The notes under the pieces were generated by a model. It saw only the letters and a list, made by a program, of their open reading frames with translations, searched no databases and was not told where the DNA came from. A stretch of 64,000 nt of DNA from Leptodesmis sichuanensis A121 (GTDB lineage Bacteria; Cyanobacteriota; Cyanobacteriia; Leptolyngbyales; Leptolyngbyaceae), in the NCBI RefSeq assembly GCF_021379005.1, contig NZ_CP075171.1, positions 2,976,001 to 3,040,000 of the forward strand, in the 5' to 3' direction. Both the position numbers and the translations under genes were made by a program. Within the stretch, counting starts at the first letter, position 1. The number at the start of each line of letters is the position of its first letter. Shown here piece by piece: positions 1 through 8,266 of this stretch.

Positions 1-2577
1 CTCTACGACTTCGCTGGTTTCCCGTTGAATAGTTTGCACAATTTGTTCAATTTCCTGAGTGGCCGCTGCTGATCGGGCTGCCAGTGCGCCCACCTCCTCT
101 GCAACGACTGCAAATCCCTGCCCGTCTTCCCCTGCCCGTGCCGCTTCAATTCCAGCATTAATTGCCAGCAGGTTGGTTTGAGTGGCAATTTGATTAATTA
201 ACGACACGACTTTAGAGATTTCTTGAGAGGATTCACCTAATCGCTTCACCTTCTTCGCCGTTTCACCGATCGTTTCGCGGAGTTTGAGAATATTTTGTAC
301 CGTCAAATCCATGGCTACCCCACCTTCCTGGGCCATTTCAGAAGCCGTTTGGGCGACTTCTGCTGCCTGGGACGCACTCTCTGCCACCTGCTGAATCGAG
401 AACTTCATTTCTTCGACGGTTTGTAGTGTCAGATTGGTTTCTTCGGCTTGTTTTTGGGCATCTTCTGCCAGTTGCCGCATGGCCTGTTCGTTTTTGCCTA
501 AGGCCAGATTCACTTCCAGAGCCGACTCCTTCACCTGCGTCACAATCTGCCGCAGACTTTCCACAATAGAGTTAAAGAAGTCTGCCACCGTGCCAATTTC
601 TCCCGCCGTTACGTCTGCCCGCACGGTTAAATCACCCCTGGCGGCTCCTTCCACACTACTCAGCAGTTCTACCAGTTGTTCCTGCAGCAATCGGGTCTTC
701 TGCACTTGCTCTTGAGATAAACGTTCGGCCTGTAAACGGGCCTGTTCTTTTTGCTCAAACAGATCTACCTGCTCTAGGGCAAAGCTCAGTTCGATCGCTG
801 CTTGTCGCAGGAAATTCACTTCTGCCTCTTGCCAGGCACGGGGGCCAGAACATTGATGGACGCAGAGTAGTCCCAACAGGCGCTGATGCAGCAGGATCGG
901 GGCAACAATGTTCGCCTTGACTTCAAACGGCTCTAACTGGCCGATGTAACACAAATCTAGATTGGCTTCATAGATATTGGCAAGCGCCTGCACTCGCCCT
1001 CGACGATATTTTTCCACGTAGGAATTTACAAAGCAGGGATCGGTGATATTGGTTCCCAACGCAGTTGGGTATTCCTTGGCAACAGATTCGGCAACAACCG
1101 TACCCTGCCATTGCTCGTCAAACAAGTAAATAATCGTGCGATCAGCAGCAAGTAACTCCCGGATTTTTTGCAGCGCTAGGTTATAGACCATTTTGCGATC
1201 GCCTTGGCTGGCAGTGTGGGTGAGATTGCTATAAAACTGAGCTTGCTTGAGCGCTTCTGCCTGAGCTGATTGCAGAGTAGCAACTGTAGTTGTTAACTGA
1301 TTGAACCGTTGAGCCAAATCCTTTAGTTCAGGTGGCCCTGCTAGTTTCATCCTGGCATCCCAATTACCCGCCGCCACCTGATCGAGGGCAAAATTCAACT
1401 CACTGAATGCTTTCGACAGACGGCGGATGGTGATAATAGAGGCGGCGGAAATGCCCCCAGCCAGAGCTACCAGTAAGGCGGCTAACGCCCAAGTCCAGCC
1501 TTGACTGGCCAGTTCTTTTTGGGGCATGGCACCGACCGCAACCCAGTTACTGCCTGGAATTGTCGCCAGCAGATAGCGCTGATTCCCCTGCATCGAGACT
1601 GTGAGTAACCCCCGATCGCCATTGCCGTAGTCAAAACTCTGGATGGTCGGCTCCTCAGGTGGATTCTGAACTTGCAGTTGCTGCACCAGTTCAATCGCTT
1701 TTTGCGCGATCGGTGTGCCTCCCAGTACCTCGGAGGTGTCCTTCAGACCATCACTCGTCAAAGTTCTGATGGGTTTCATCAGGTTATTCTCAGCAGGGGC
1801 GAGAATTTGCACCTGCAGGGAACTTGAGAGGTTAGCCAGAGGCAACGTATGCAACGCCCGATCCAGATAATGCATCGGAATTCGACCTTTGACAGTCCCT
1901 AACCGTTGACCGGAATTCGGATCAGCGATCGCCTTAGCCAGATCAATCCCCATCACAGCACCGTCGCTATTAAACACGGGTTGAACCGCTTCCCCATTTT
2001 TCTGTACCTCCTGCCACCAGGCCGCACTGCGATGCACAAGTTGGGGATGCGGACGGTTAGAAGCAACATTCACGCCATGTTCTTCTGTGATCATCAAATC
2101 GGCAAACTGAGCCGCTTCCGCTTTGCGTTTCAGGTAATTATTCAGGTTGGCACTGGCAGGCAGTTGATGCCGTTTTTGCTGTTCTACCGTTGTGCCAGAC
2201 AGCCGATCTAATTGAGCGGCCTTCACATCTTTGCTGGTTTTCCGCGAGAACTCAACGATGGCCGGATCCGGTGCCACCAGCCGCGGCAATTTTTTCGCGT
2301 CATTCAACCGATCGCGAGTCACCCGTCCCAGAGTGATTGTCTGGTCTTGCAAATCTTGCTCAACCTGTTTGGCCTGTTGTTGTGCCGTCGCTTGATGATT
2401 CATCGCAACCGCTACTCCCAGAGGAGCTAATAACAACGGTAAGGCTCCCATTACCATCTCTCGGCGGAAAGGTACACTGGGCTGACTCGATGGCGGACTG
2501 GCAGGACTGGCTGCGATCGGGTGGGGGGGTGAAAATGACTCGGTAGAAGGCGAGGAATTAGACAAAGGAAGATTCAT
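1..2577 (-). CDS. pixJ: PixJ-like phototaxis receptor (MCP with cyanobacteriochrome GAF), 3' end outside window
   Basis: Membrane photoreceptor of a type IV pilus phototaxis pathway; it should signal to a CheA-like kinase through the CheW-like PixI. The frame is open for 859 codons from the ATG at 2577 to the left edge with no stop, so the C-terminus is missing. Domains in order: N-terminal TM near residues 60-80, extracytoplasmic sensor, second TM near 360-380, HAMP, a GAF domain (about 440-590), a second HAMP-like stretch, and the MCP signalling hairpin with the classical [20 protein letters not shown] tip. The GAF has a DPCF motif (Cys515) and a second Cys543 exactly 28 residues on, followed by Tyr544, then a VAPI strand and [10 protein letters not shown]. 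This is the layout of DXCF cyanobacteriochromes such as TePixJ. It is the last visible gene of pixGHIJ; pixL would be expected beyond the edge. Confidence 0.88.
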   Translation of the reverse strand, partial: MNLPLSNSSPSTESFSPPHPIAASPASPPSSQPSVPFRREMVMGALPLLLAPLGVAVAMNHQATAQQQAKQVEQDLQDQTITLGRVTRDRLNDAKKLPRLVAPDPAIVEFSRKTSKDVKAAQLDRLSGTTVEQQKRHQLPASANLNNYLKRKAEAAQFADLMITEEHGVNVASNRPHPQLVHRSAAWWQEVQKNGEAVQPVFNSDGAVMGIDLAKAIADPNSGQRLGTVKGRIPMHYLDRALHTLPLANLSSSLQVQILAPAENNLMKPIRTLTSDGLKDTSEVLGGTPIAQKAIELVQQLQVQNPPEEPTIQSFDYGNGDRGLLTVSMQGNQRYLLATIPGSNWVAVGAMPQKELASQGWTWALAALLVALAGGISAASIITIRRLSKAFSELNFALDQVAAGNWDARMKLAGPPELKDLAQRFNQLTTTVATLQSAQAEALKQAQFYSNLTHTASQGDRKMVYNLALQKIRELLAADRTIIYLFDEQWQGTVVAESVAKEYPTALGTNITDPCFVNSYVEKYRRGRVQALANIYEANLDLCYIGQLEPFEVKANIVAPILLHQRLLGLLCVHQCSGPRAWQEAEVNFLRQAAIELSFALEQVDLFEQKEQARLQAERLSQEQVQKTRLLQEQLVELLSSVEGAARGDLTVRADVTAGEIGTVADFFNSIVESLRQIVTQVKESALEVNLALGKNEQAMRQLAEDAQKQAEETNLTLQTVEEMKFSIQQVAESASQAAEVAQTASEMAQEGGVAMDLTVQNILKLRETIGETAKKVKRLGESSQEISKVVSLINQIATQTNLLAINAGIEAARAGEDGQGFAVVAEEVGALAARSAAATQEIEQIVQTIQRETSEVVE

Positions 2578-2603
2578 CGGAAAGCTCCAGAAGGAACAAG
2601 TAT

Positions 2604-2662
2604 TAAGTTAAGAGTTAAGAGTTAGGAGTTGGGAGTTAGCAGTTAGCAGTTAGCAGTTAGGA
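2604..2662. repeat. Degenerate heptanucleotide tandem repeat (STRR) between pixI and pixJ
   Basis: About eight head-to-tail units of the type AGTTAGC / AGTTAGG / AGTTAAG fill the pixI-pixJ intergenic gap. Short tandemly repeated repetitive sequences of 7 bp are typical of filamentous cyanobacteria. No protein is encoded; an effect on transcript continuity is possible but not shown. Confidence 0.75.
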
Positions 2663-2735
2663 ACTGTTCTCTATCGTCTGTCCTTTGTCTTTGGCCAGTA
2701 ACTGATGACAAATGACAAATGATCAATTTATAAAT

Positions 2736-3233
2736 TTAAGGACTGCGTAATTTGGAAGATTGGACGATCGCGGCGGCATTCAGAACTAGCCCTATATTTT
2801 GCTCTTGAATTGCACAGCCCCGTAAATAAGCCTGCAAACTGGGAGGAACATGACCAGGGGGAGCCTGAATGCTTTCTGCTGAGAGCCAACACACCCCCTG
2901 AATTTGATGAACAGCCAGAGCCAGGGCGATCGTCTCTACACGGATGATGATCAGATCGTGCTGCCGACGACTGGCATCAAATCCAGCTAAGTTGAGAACT
3001 TGTGACAGATCAACGACCCACATGGCGCGACTCCGGCGGTTAATCAGCCCCAACAGGCAAGCGGGCATATTAGGCATGGGGGTGAGTCGCTGAGCAGGTA
3101 GGGCCAGGACTTCCTGTACCTGCAGCATCGGCAGTAAGCCCTCAGTGGTTGGCGTAATGTGGAACCGGAGAAAGGGATCTCCCAGTGGTTTTGGTGGTTG
3201 ATCGGGGAGTAAGGTGAGGGTGGCGGTATCCAT
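2736..3233 (-). CDS. pixI: PixI, CheW-like coupling protein
   Basis: A 165-residue CheW-domain protein that should bridge the receptor PixJ and the CheA-like kinase PixL. The central part shows the CheW pattern: a core beginning FRFHITPTTEGLLPMLQVQEV, then MPNMPACLLGLINRRSRAMWVVDLSQVL, the conserved 'LG-x-INRRG-like' loop and following strand. Its start lies 4 bp after the pixH stop, so the two are translationally linked. A 158 bp gap with a heptamer repeat separates it from pixJ. The gene order pixG-H-I-J matches the Synechocystis phototaxis operon, which supports the symbol more strongly than the divergent CheW sequence does. Confidence 0.8.
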   Translation of the reverse strand: MDTATLTLLPDQPPKPLGDPFLRFHITPTTEGLLPMLQVQEVLALPAQRLTPMPNMPACLLGLINRRSRAMWVVDLSQVLNLAGFDASRRQHDLIIIRVETIALALAVHQIQGVCWLSAESIQAPPGHVPPSLQAYLRGCAIQEQNIGLVLNAAAIVQSSKLRSP

Positions 3234-3237
3234 TGGT

Positions 3238-3603
3238 TTAGCCTGCTACAGTTTTAACAGCATGAATCAATTGTTCACTGGTGAAGGGTTTGGTCAGGTA
3301 CACATCCGCTCCCTGCCGCAATCCCCACAGCCGATCGATTTCCTGGGATTTTGATGTACAGATGATGATCGGTACCTTTTCCGTAATCGGATTTTTTTTA
3401 AGACTGCGGCAGAGTTCAAACCCGCTCATTTCTGGCATCACTACATCAGTAATGATCACATCTGGCTTCAGTGCGATCGCCTGATCCAAAGCCGCTTTTG
3501 CACTGCCTGTACCGATGACAATATATCCATTTTCCTGAAGGTAATAGCTGATTAACTCCATTTCTGAGGGAGTGTCATCAACAATTAAAACTGTACCTAC
3601 CAT
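3238..3603 (-). CDS. pixH: PixH, CheY-like response regulator
   Basis: A single receiver domain of 121 residues, with an acidic pair at the start (LIVDDTPSE), phospho-acceptor Asp53 in DVIITDVVMP, Thr/Ser in IICTSK and the conserved Lys in YLTKPF. It has no output domain, so it should act by binding a partner such as the pilus motor or by draining phosphate from PixL. I chose the ATG at 3603 because the domain starts directly after it; an ATG at 3630 would add nine residues. It sits between pixG and pixI on the same strand, as in the Synechocystis pix operon. Confidence 0.85.
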   Translation of the reverse strand: MVGTVLIVDDTPSEMELISYYLQENGYIVIGTGSAKAALDQAIALKPDVIITDVVMPEMSGFELCRSLKKNPITEKVPIIICTSKSQEIDRLWGLRQGADVYLTKPFTSEQLIHAVKTVAG

Positions 3604-3735
3604 CGCTATACCCTGCGCTTTGTTTATCATTGATCATTTGCCATGCGGTATTACCATCATCATTTGTCACTCGCCATTTATCTTTTGCAAAGAACTACTA
3701 ACCAATGATGAATGACCAATGGCGCATGAGACCCC

Positions 3736-4875
3736 TCACTTCAAATATTTGAAGACCATTTTCACCAGTTCTGCTCGGGTAAAAGGTTTGGTTAAGTAAC
3801 CAGATGCTCCTACCAGCTTTGCCTTCGCTCGATCAATAAATCCTGTATTGCCAGTAACCATGACGATCGGAGTATTTTTGAAGTTGGAATGCTTACGGAG
3901 CAGCGAACACAATTCATAGCCATCCAGATTGGGCATCCCCACATCTAACAAAATTAAATCTGGCTTGCAACGAATAATTTGCATCAGCGCTTTCAGTGGA
4001 TCATTGATCATGACAATGGAAAAATATTCTTGATCAAGAAAGGAATTGATCGCACTTAAAACCGTTGGACTATCGTCAATGCAAGCAACGGTATGACGTT
4101 TTCTGGCTACAGGAGGCAGCGTGATTTCCTTTGCTGTGTTTGCTGTTTCTTGATCTGCCCCTATAGATTTTGCGGGAGTTGTATTCGGTATGGTCTTGCT
4201 CTCTGGCTCCAGACTAAATAATTGAATGGGTTGAGGTTGCTGCCGCATCCGGGTCTGGCATTCGTCCACCAGAGCACGCAAGTCTAACTGACACAGGGAT
4301 GGAAAATCACTCAGGGTATCCTTCTCCAGAAATTCATGGCTGCCCTCAGTCAAAGCAAGAAACGATTCCAGCACTTCCTGGGCTAATGCTTCAACCAATT
4401 CAGCCACCTGCTCCTGATGCAAATATTGCTGTTCAACCAACCATTCAATCGCCTGATAATCAGCCGGAGTAGCCATGGAGGAGTTAACCAGGGAAGCACT
4501 AAATAGAGAGCGAACCTGTGCCCGAACCGCACTAACCAGAGTCGGCACCTGCTGACTGACTTGAGCCAGGTGGCGATCGAGCCGTTCAAAAGGATTTACA
4601 GAAGAAGTGGCAAAGGTGAGTTTCCCTGCTTCTAAATAAAACAGCCAAACGAGAGAACCACTGGTTACTCGCAAACAACCACTCGATTTCCGGCTTGTGA
4701 ATTGTACAAATAAACTCACTGGGTGAAATCTTTGTGGCCCTGAAGTACCAGCCATTGCTGCATTGTTCATAGGCATCCCTGGATAGAGTGTAGACAGTCC
4801 AGACGAAAATAGGGGATCTTGCTGCCGTTGGGACCAAACAAGGTTTTGCAGCGCAAGTTGCTGTTGAGGATCCAT
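3736..4875 (-). CDS. pixG: PixG, PatA-type PATAN/receiver protein
   Basis: First gene of the pix operon, 379 residues. The N-terminal half is the PATAN (DUF4388) domain, seen as SLFVQFTSRKSSGCLRVTSG followed by WLFYLEAGKLTFATSS. The C-terminal part from about residue 262 is a receiver with Asp311 in LILLDVGMP, Thr in VMVTGN and Lys in YLTKPF. PatA-type proteins are cyanobacterial response regulators used in heterocyst patterning and in phototaxis operons. The position upstream of a CheY, a CheW and a CBCR-MCP identifies it as the pixG orthologue rather than patA. The stop lies 106 bp before pixH. Confidence 0.82.
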   Translation of the reverse strand: MDPQQQLALQNLVWSQRQQDPLFSSGLSTLYPGMPMNNAAMAGTSGPQRFHPVSLFVQFTSRKSSGCLRVTSGSLVWLFYLEAGKLTFATSSVNPFERLDRHLAQVSQQVPTLVSAVRAQVRSLFSASLVNSSMATPADYQAIEWLVEQQYLHQEQVAELVEALAQEVLESFLALTEGSHEFLEKDTLSDFPSLCQLDLRALVDECQTRMRQQPQPIQLFSLEPESKTIPNTTPAKSIGADQETANTAKEITLPPVARKRHTVACIDDSPTVLSAINSFLDQEYFSIVMINDPLKALMQIIRCKPDLILLDVGMPNLDGYELCSLLRKHSNFKNTPIVMVTGNTGFIDRAKAKLVGASGYLTKPFTRAELVKMVFKYLK

Positions 4876-5118
4876 GGGTAGAAATTACGAAAAGGACAGG
4901 AATTGGAGTGATGACCCTGTGTACTTTAAATTCAGATGCAACTCAAACAATAAGACTCAAACTTGGTAGTGCAATCAACCCAGGAATGCAAATTTAACAG
5001 TGTCTATTTACTTTCTGAAACTACCTTCATCAGTCCTGTAGTTCTACTCGGCTCGTACTTGAATAGTAGCAATCAATTAGACGAAATTCATCAAGATCCT
5101 GTAAAAATAATTGAAAAT

Positions 5119-8100
5119 TCAGATGTACTTTACAGGGCTTGGGATCAGAGTGCTGACTTTTTTGATCAATTCCATGGTAGAAAATCCCTTGGTTAAGTAA
5201 TCGGTTGCCCCTAAGCGTTTTGCCTCATCAAACCATTCCTCCGATAAGCGGGAGGAAATGACCAGAATTGGAACGGGAATGCCGGTTTGGCGGCAGCGAT
5301 CGATCAAGGTAAAGCCATCCATATTGGGCATTTCGATATCTGTAATCATCAGGCTGGGATGGGGATGAACCTGCAGCCAGTTCCAGGCTTCCAGACCATC
5401 AGCACAGGTATGGGTGCGATAACCATACGTATTCAGGCTTACCTCAAGTCGTCGCCGCATCAGCGCCGCATCATCCACAATCAGAATGGATGCTGTCAGA
5501 TCATCGGCTGCGGCCCGATCGCCATCTGAGGCGCTGCTCAGGGGGGAATCCAGGGGCAATACCGCAGCACTGAGTATCTGTTCTGCCAGTTCCCGCGCTT
5601 GGAGTACCGGAACAAGAGAACCATCTGACTGTAAGCTGAGGCCAATTAATCCAACTGGAGCAATCAGGGGTGATGGTAACGGGTGGATAATCAGTTCGGT
5701 TTGCTCTAACAGTTCATCGGCTAATAGCCAGACATCGGACTGACCATCTGTGCCAGCAATGTTGAGGCAAACGGTGGTATCAGATGGAGGGCGTTGAGTA
5801 GAGTGCTGCTGCCAGTATTCCAGTAAGTCGATCGCTGGCAGGGATGCGATGTCATCGTGAACCCGCCATGAGTAAGCGCGATTTTCCTCCTCGGCTGGTG
5901 ATACTGTCAGATCGCTCCATAGTCTCATGGTCTTGATCCCTTCATCGGGAATCGCAAAGGTATAATGACCCGCCTGTAACAGGACACAGGGAATTAACAG
6001 GCGAGGCACTGGAAACTGGAGGCGAAATGTTGTTCCCGCACCTGGCTGGGTGTGGAGGCTGACTTGTCCACCCAGACTGGCAACCTGGGCTGCAACAACA
6101 TCCATGCCAATTCCCCGTCCAGAAATCTCGTTGACCTGATTCTGCGTACTGAAACCTGGTTGACAAATAACAGCCAGAAGTTCAGCAGGGGTTTGGGTGC
6201 TCGTCAGGGGTAATCCTAACGCTTCAGCCCTCGCTTGAACCGCTTGAGCATCGATGCCACGCCCATCATCCCGAATCTCAAGCTGGAATTGATGGCCCTG
6301 CCGTTGTAAGGACAATACAATTTGCCCCTGGGCGGCTTTACCCTGAGCAACCCGATCGCTGGCTGATTCCAGACCATGATCATAAGCATTCCGAATCAAG
6401 TGCAGTAAGACAGGCTCCAGGTTGCGAGCAATGCCCACATCCAGTTCCGTTTGCTCTCCCTGAACCAGCAGACGGGCAGGCTTGCCATAACGAATCGTCA
6501 GATCGCGCAGAATGGCTTTTGCCCGGAAGCCCAAATTTTGGAATGGCACCAGCCGACTGCCCTCGATCGTGGTTTGCAGTTTCAGCACACTATTGTCAAC
6601 ATCTTGCAGATACTCAGTGACCTGTTGGGAGAGTTTTCCGGTTTCTGCGCCAACTTCAGACAAGCGTAAGCTGATTTCTAGCAGGCGGTTAATGGCGGTA
6701 TATCCCTGCCGATATCGTTCCGGGGTTGGGCCAGACTGGGCACTATTTCTCAATTCTTCTAACAGCGTATAGTCATCCTGGATCTGGCGCAGATGAGTAA
6801 TGTACTGGATCCCTTCTTGAGCCAACGTTATCAACTGGGTGATCTGACTTTGCAACGCCTGATAAACCCCTTGCGTGGTTCGCAATCCAATTACCGTTTC
6901 GACAATGTGCTGGGCGGAGTGATCCAGTTTCTCTAACGGGACGGGAATTTGCACCGTTTCCGGCATTTCCAGCGATCGTTCAGTCAAGCGTACTAAGGAA
7001 GATGATGCATCGTCCTGGATTGGAGTGGGTTGCTGGAGCATGAATGGCTGGGGGAGTTTCGCATCTCCAGCCGCAGGCCGTTCTGCCTGTTCAACAGCAG
7101 GTTGTTCCGAAATTGGGGTCAGTGATTCAGCCGCGTCATCCACATCAGGCAGCGAACCTAACCATGCGGCAATATCACGAGCTTCAATATCACAGATTTC
7201 CAGATCACCCGTCTCAATATTACCCATCTCGATCGGCGCCGAAAGCTTTTCTAGCCAGTCGAGGTTGAGGGAAGAGGTCTGGCTGGTCGTTTGAGCCAAA
7301 CTATTAGCGGCCCAAGAGCCTTCACCCAGAAAAGAATCCATAATCCCAAGAACCTCTGGATTTCCAGGTGGTTCTCCTCCCTGGCCATTATCCAGTTCAT
7401 CGGCGAAGATAGGAAACTCAAAAGGGATAGGGTTACCCCCTTGTTTTGCACAGGTTTTCAGCGCTTGAAAGAGCGGTTTCCACTGCGATCGCCAGGCTGA
7501 GTTAGTGGGATGTGCCAACAAAATCTGGGCTTGCTCCAGCAGGGCTGTCCATCCCGGAGCCAGTTGCAACTCTGCACCAATCTGGGTCAGTTGCTCCAGG
7601 ATGTTGCAGGCAATCTGAAGTGTACTGTCGGGGACTCTACCGTGTTCGGGTAACTGCTCCAGCGCAATTTCCAACTCCAGAACAACCAGATCCAGCCCCT
7701 GTTCCGCAAACTCTTGATGCAGTTGGCCGATTTCATCCCACTGGGGCAGGTATCGCGATCGGATGTCCTGATGTAATGCTTGAATTCGCTGGAGAATGGG
7801 ATCGATGCCTCCCGGTTGGGCAGACTCCAGGGTGCCTGTCAGTAGCTCTCCAGCTTCCAGTAAGATCTGGCTTAAATGCCCATCGCTTAAGTCAGGAGCC
7901 TGTTCTAAATACCGTAGATCCGAAAGTACATCCTCTAATGCTGTGGCAACAGATAGTGCCGCTTCTGCGCCAACGGTAACGGCTCCACCTTTAATCGTGT
8001 GAATACAACGATAGAGTTCCTGAATGTCAGTTCGCCACGCCGATACCTGGAGATACTGAGCAATCTGGCTATATTTTTGGAGATAGGTTTGGGTATCGAC

Positions 8101-8187
8101 GACAAATAAACTGCGCAGCTCTTGCTGGAATTGAGCATCGGCAAACGCGGCAAAGCTTTGAGTCGGATCAATTTCTGGAATTGACAT
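5119..8187 (-). CDS. pilL: PilL-like hybrid CheA histidine kinase
   Basis: A 1022-residue CheA-type kinase and the last gene of the second chemotaxis-like operon. Order: N-terminal Hpt domain with His63 in CIHTIKGGA, a long helical and acidic linker, dimerisation region, HATPase_c with N-box HLIRNAYDHG, G1 DDGRGID and G2 GRGIGMDVV, a CheW-like adaptor domain (starting LLIPCVLLQAGHYTFAIPDE), and a C-terminal receiver with Asp950 in LMITDIEMP. The kinase-CheW-receiver fusion is the TaxAY/PilL/HmpE type of cyanobacteria, which controls pilus motility or hormogonium development. It starts 79 bp after the pilJ2 stop on the same strand. Confidence 0.85.
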   Translation of the reverse strand: MSIPEIDPTQSFAAFADAQFQQELRSLFVVDTQTYLQKYSQIAQYLQVSAWRTDIQELYRCIHTIKGGAVTVGAEAALSVATALEDVLSDLRYLEQAPDLSDGHLSQILLEAGELLTGTLESAQPGGIDPILQRIQALHQDIRSRYLPQWDEIGQLHQEFAEQGLDLVVLELEIALEQLPEHGRVPDSTLQIACNILEQLTQIGAELQLAPGWTALLEQAQILLAHPTNSAWRSQWKPLFQALKTCAKQGGNPIPFEFPIFADELDNGQGGEPPGNPEVLGIMDSFLGEGSWAANSLAQTTSQTSSLNLDWLEKLSAPIEMGNIETGDLEICDIEARDIAAWLGSLPDVDDAAESLTPISEQPAVEQAERPAAGDAKLPQPFMLQQPTPIQDDASSSLVRLTERSLEMPETVQIPVPLEKLDHSAQHIVETVIGLRTTQGVYQALQSQITQLITLAQEGIQYITHLRQIQDDYTLLEELRNSAQSGPTPERYRQGYTAINRLLEISLRLSEVGAETGKLSQQVTEYLQDVDNSVLKLQTTIEGSRLVPFQNLGFRAKAILRDLTIRYGKPARLLVQGEQTELDVGIARNLEPVLLHLIRNAYDHGLESASDRVAQGKAAQGQIVLSLQRQGHQFQLEIRDDGRGIDAQAVQARAEALGLPLTSTQTPAELLAVICQPGFSTQNQVNEISGRGIGMDVVAAQVASLGGQVSLHTQPGAGTTFRLQFPVPRLLIPCVLLQAGHYTFAIPDEGIKTMRLWSDLTVSPAEEENRAYSWRVHDDIASLPAIDLLEYWQQHSTQRPPSDTTVCLNIAGTDGQSDVWLLADELLEQTELIIHPLPSPLIAPVGLIGLSLQSDGSLVPVLQARELAEQILSAAVLPLDSPLSSASDGDRAAADDLTASILIVDDAALMRRRLEVSLNTYGYRTHTCADGLEAWNWLQVHPHPSLMITDIEMPNMDGFTLIDRCRQTGIPVPILVISSRLSEEWFDEAKRLGATDYLTKGFSTMELIKKVSTLIPSPVKYI

Positions 8188-8266
8188 AAATGAAAGCCAA
8201 AGATTCAGAGAACCTGCTGAACTGGATAGAGCGTCAGAGTTGGAATCGAACCGTGGTTAAATAGGA

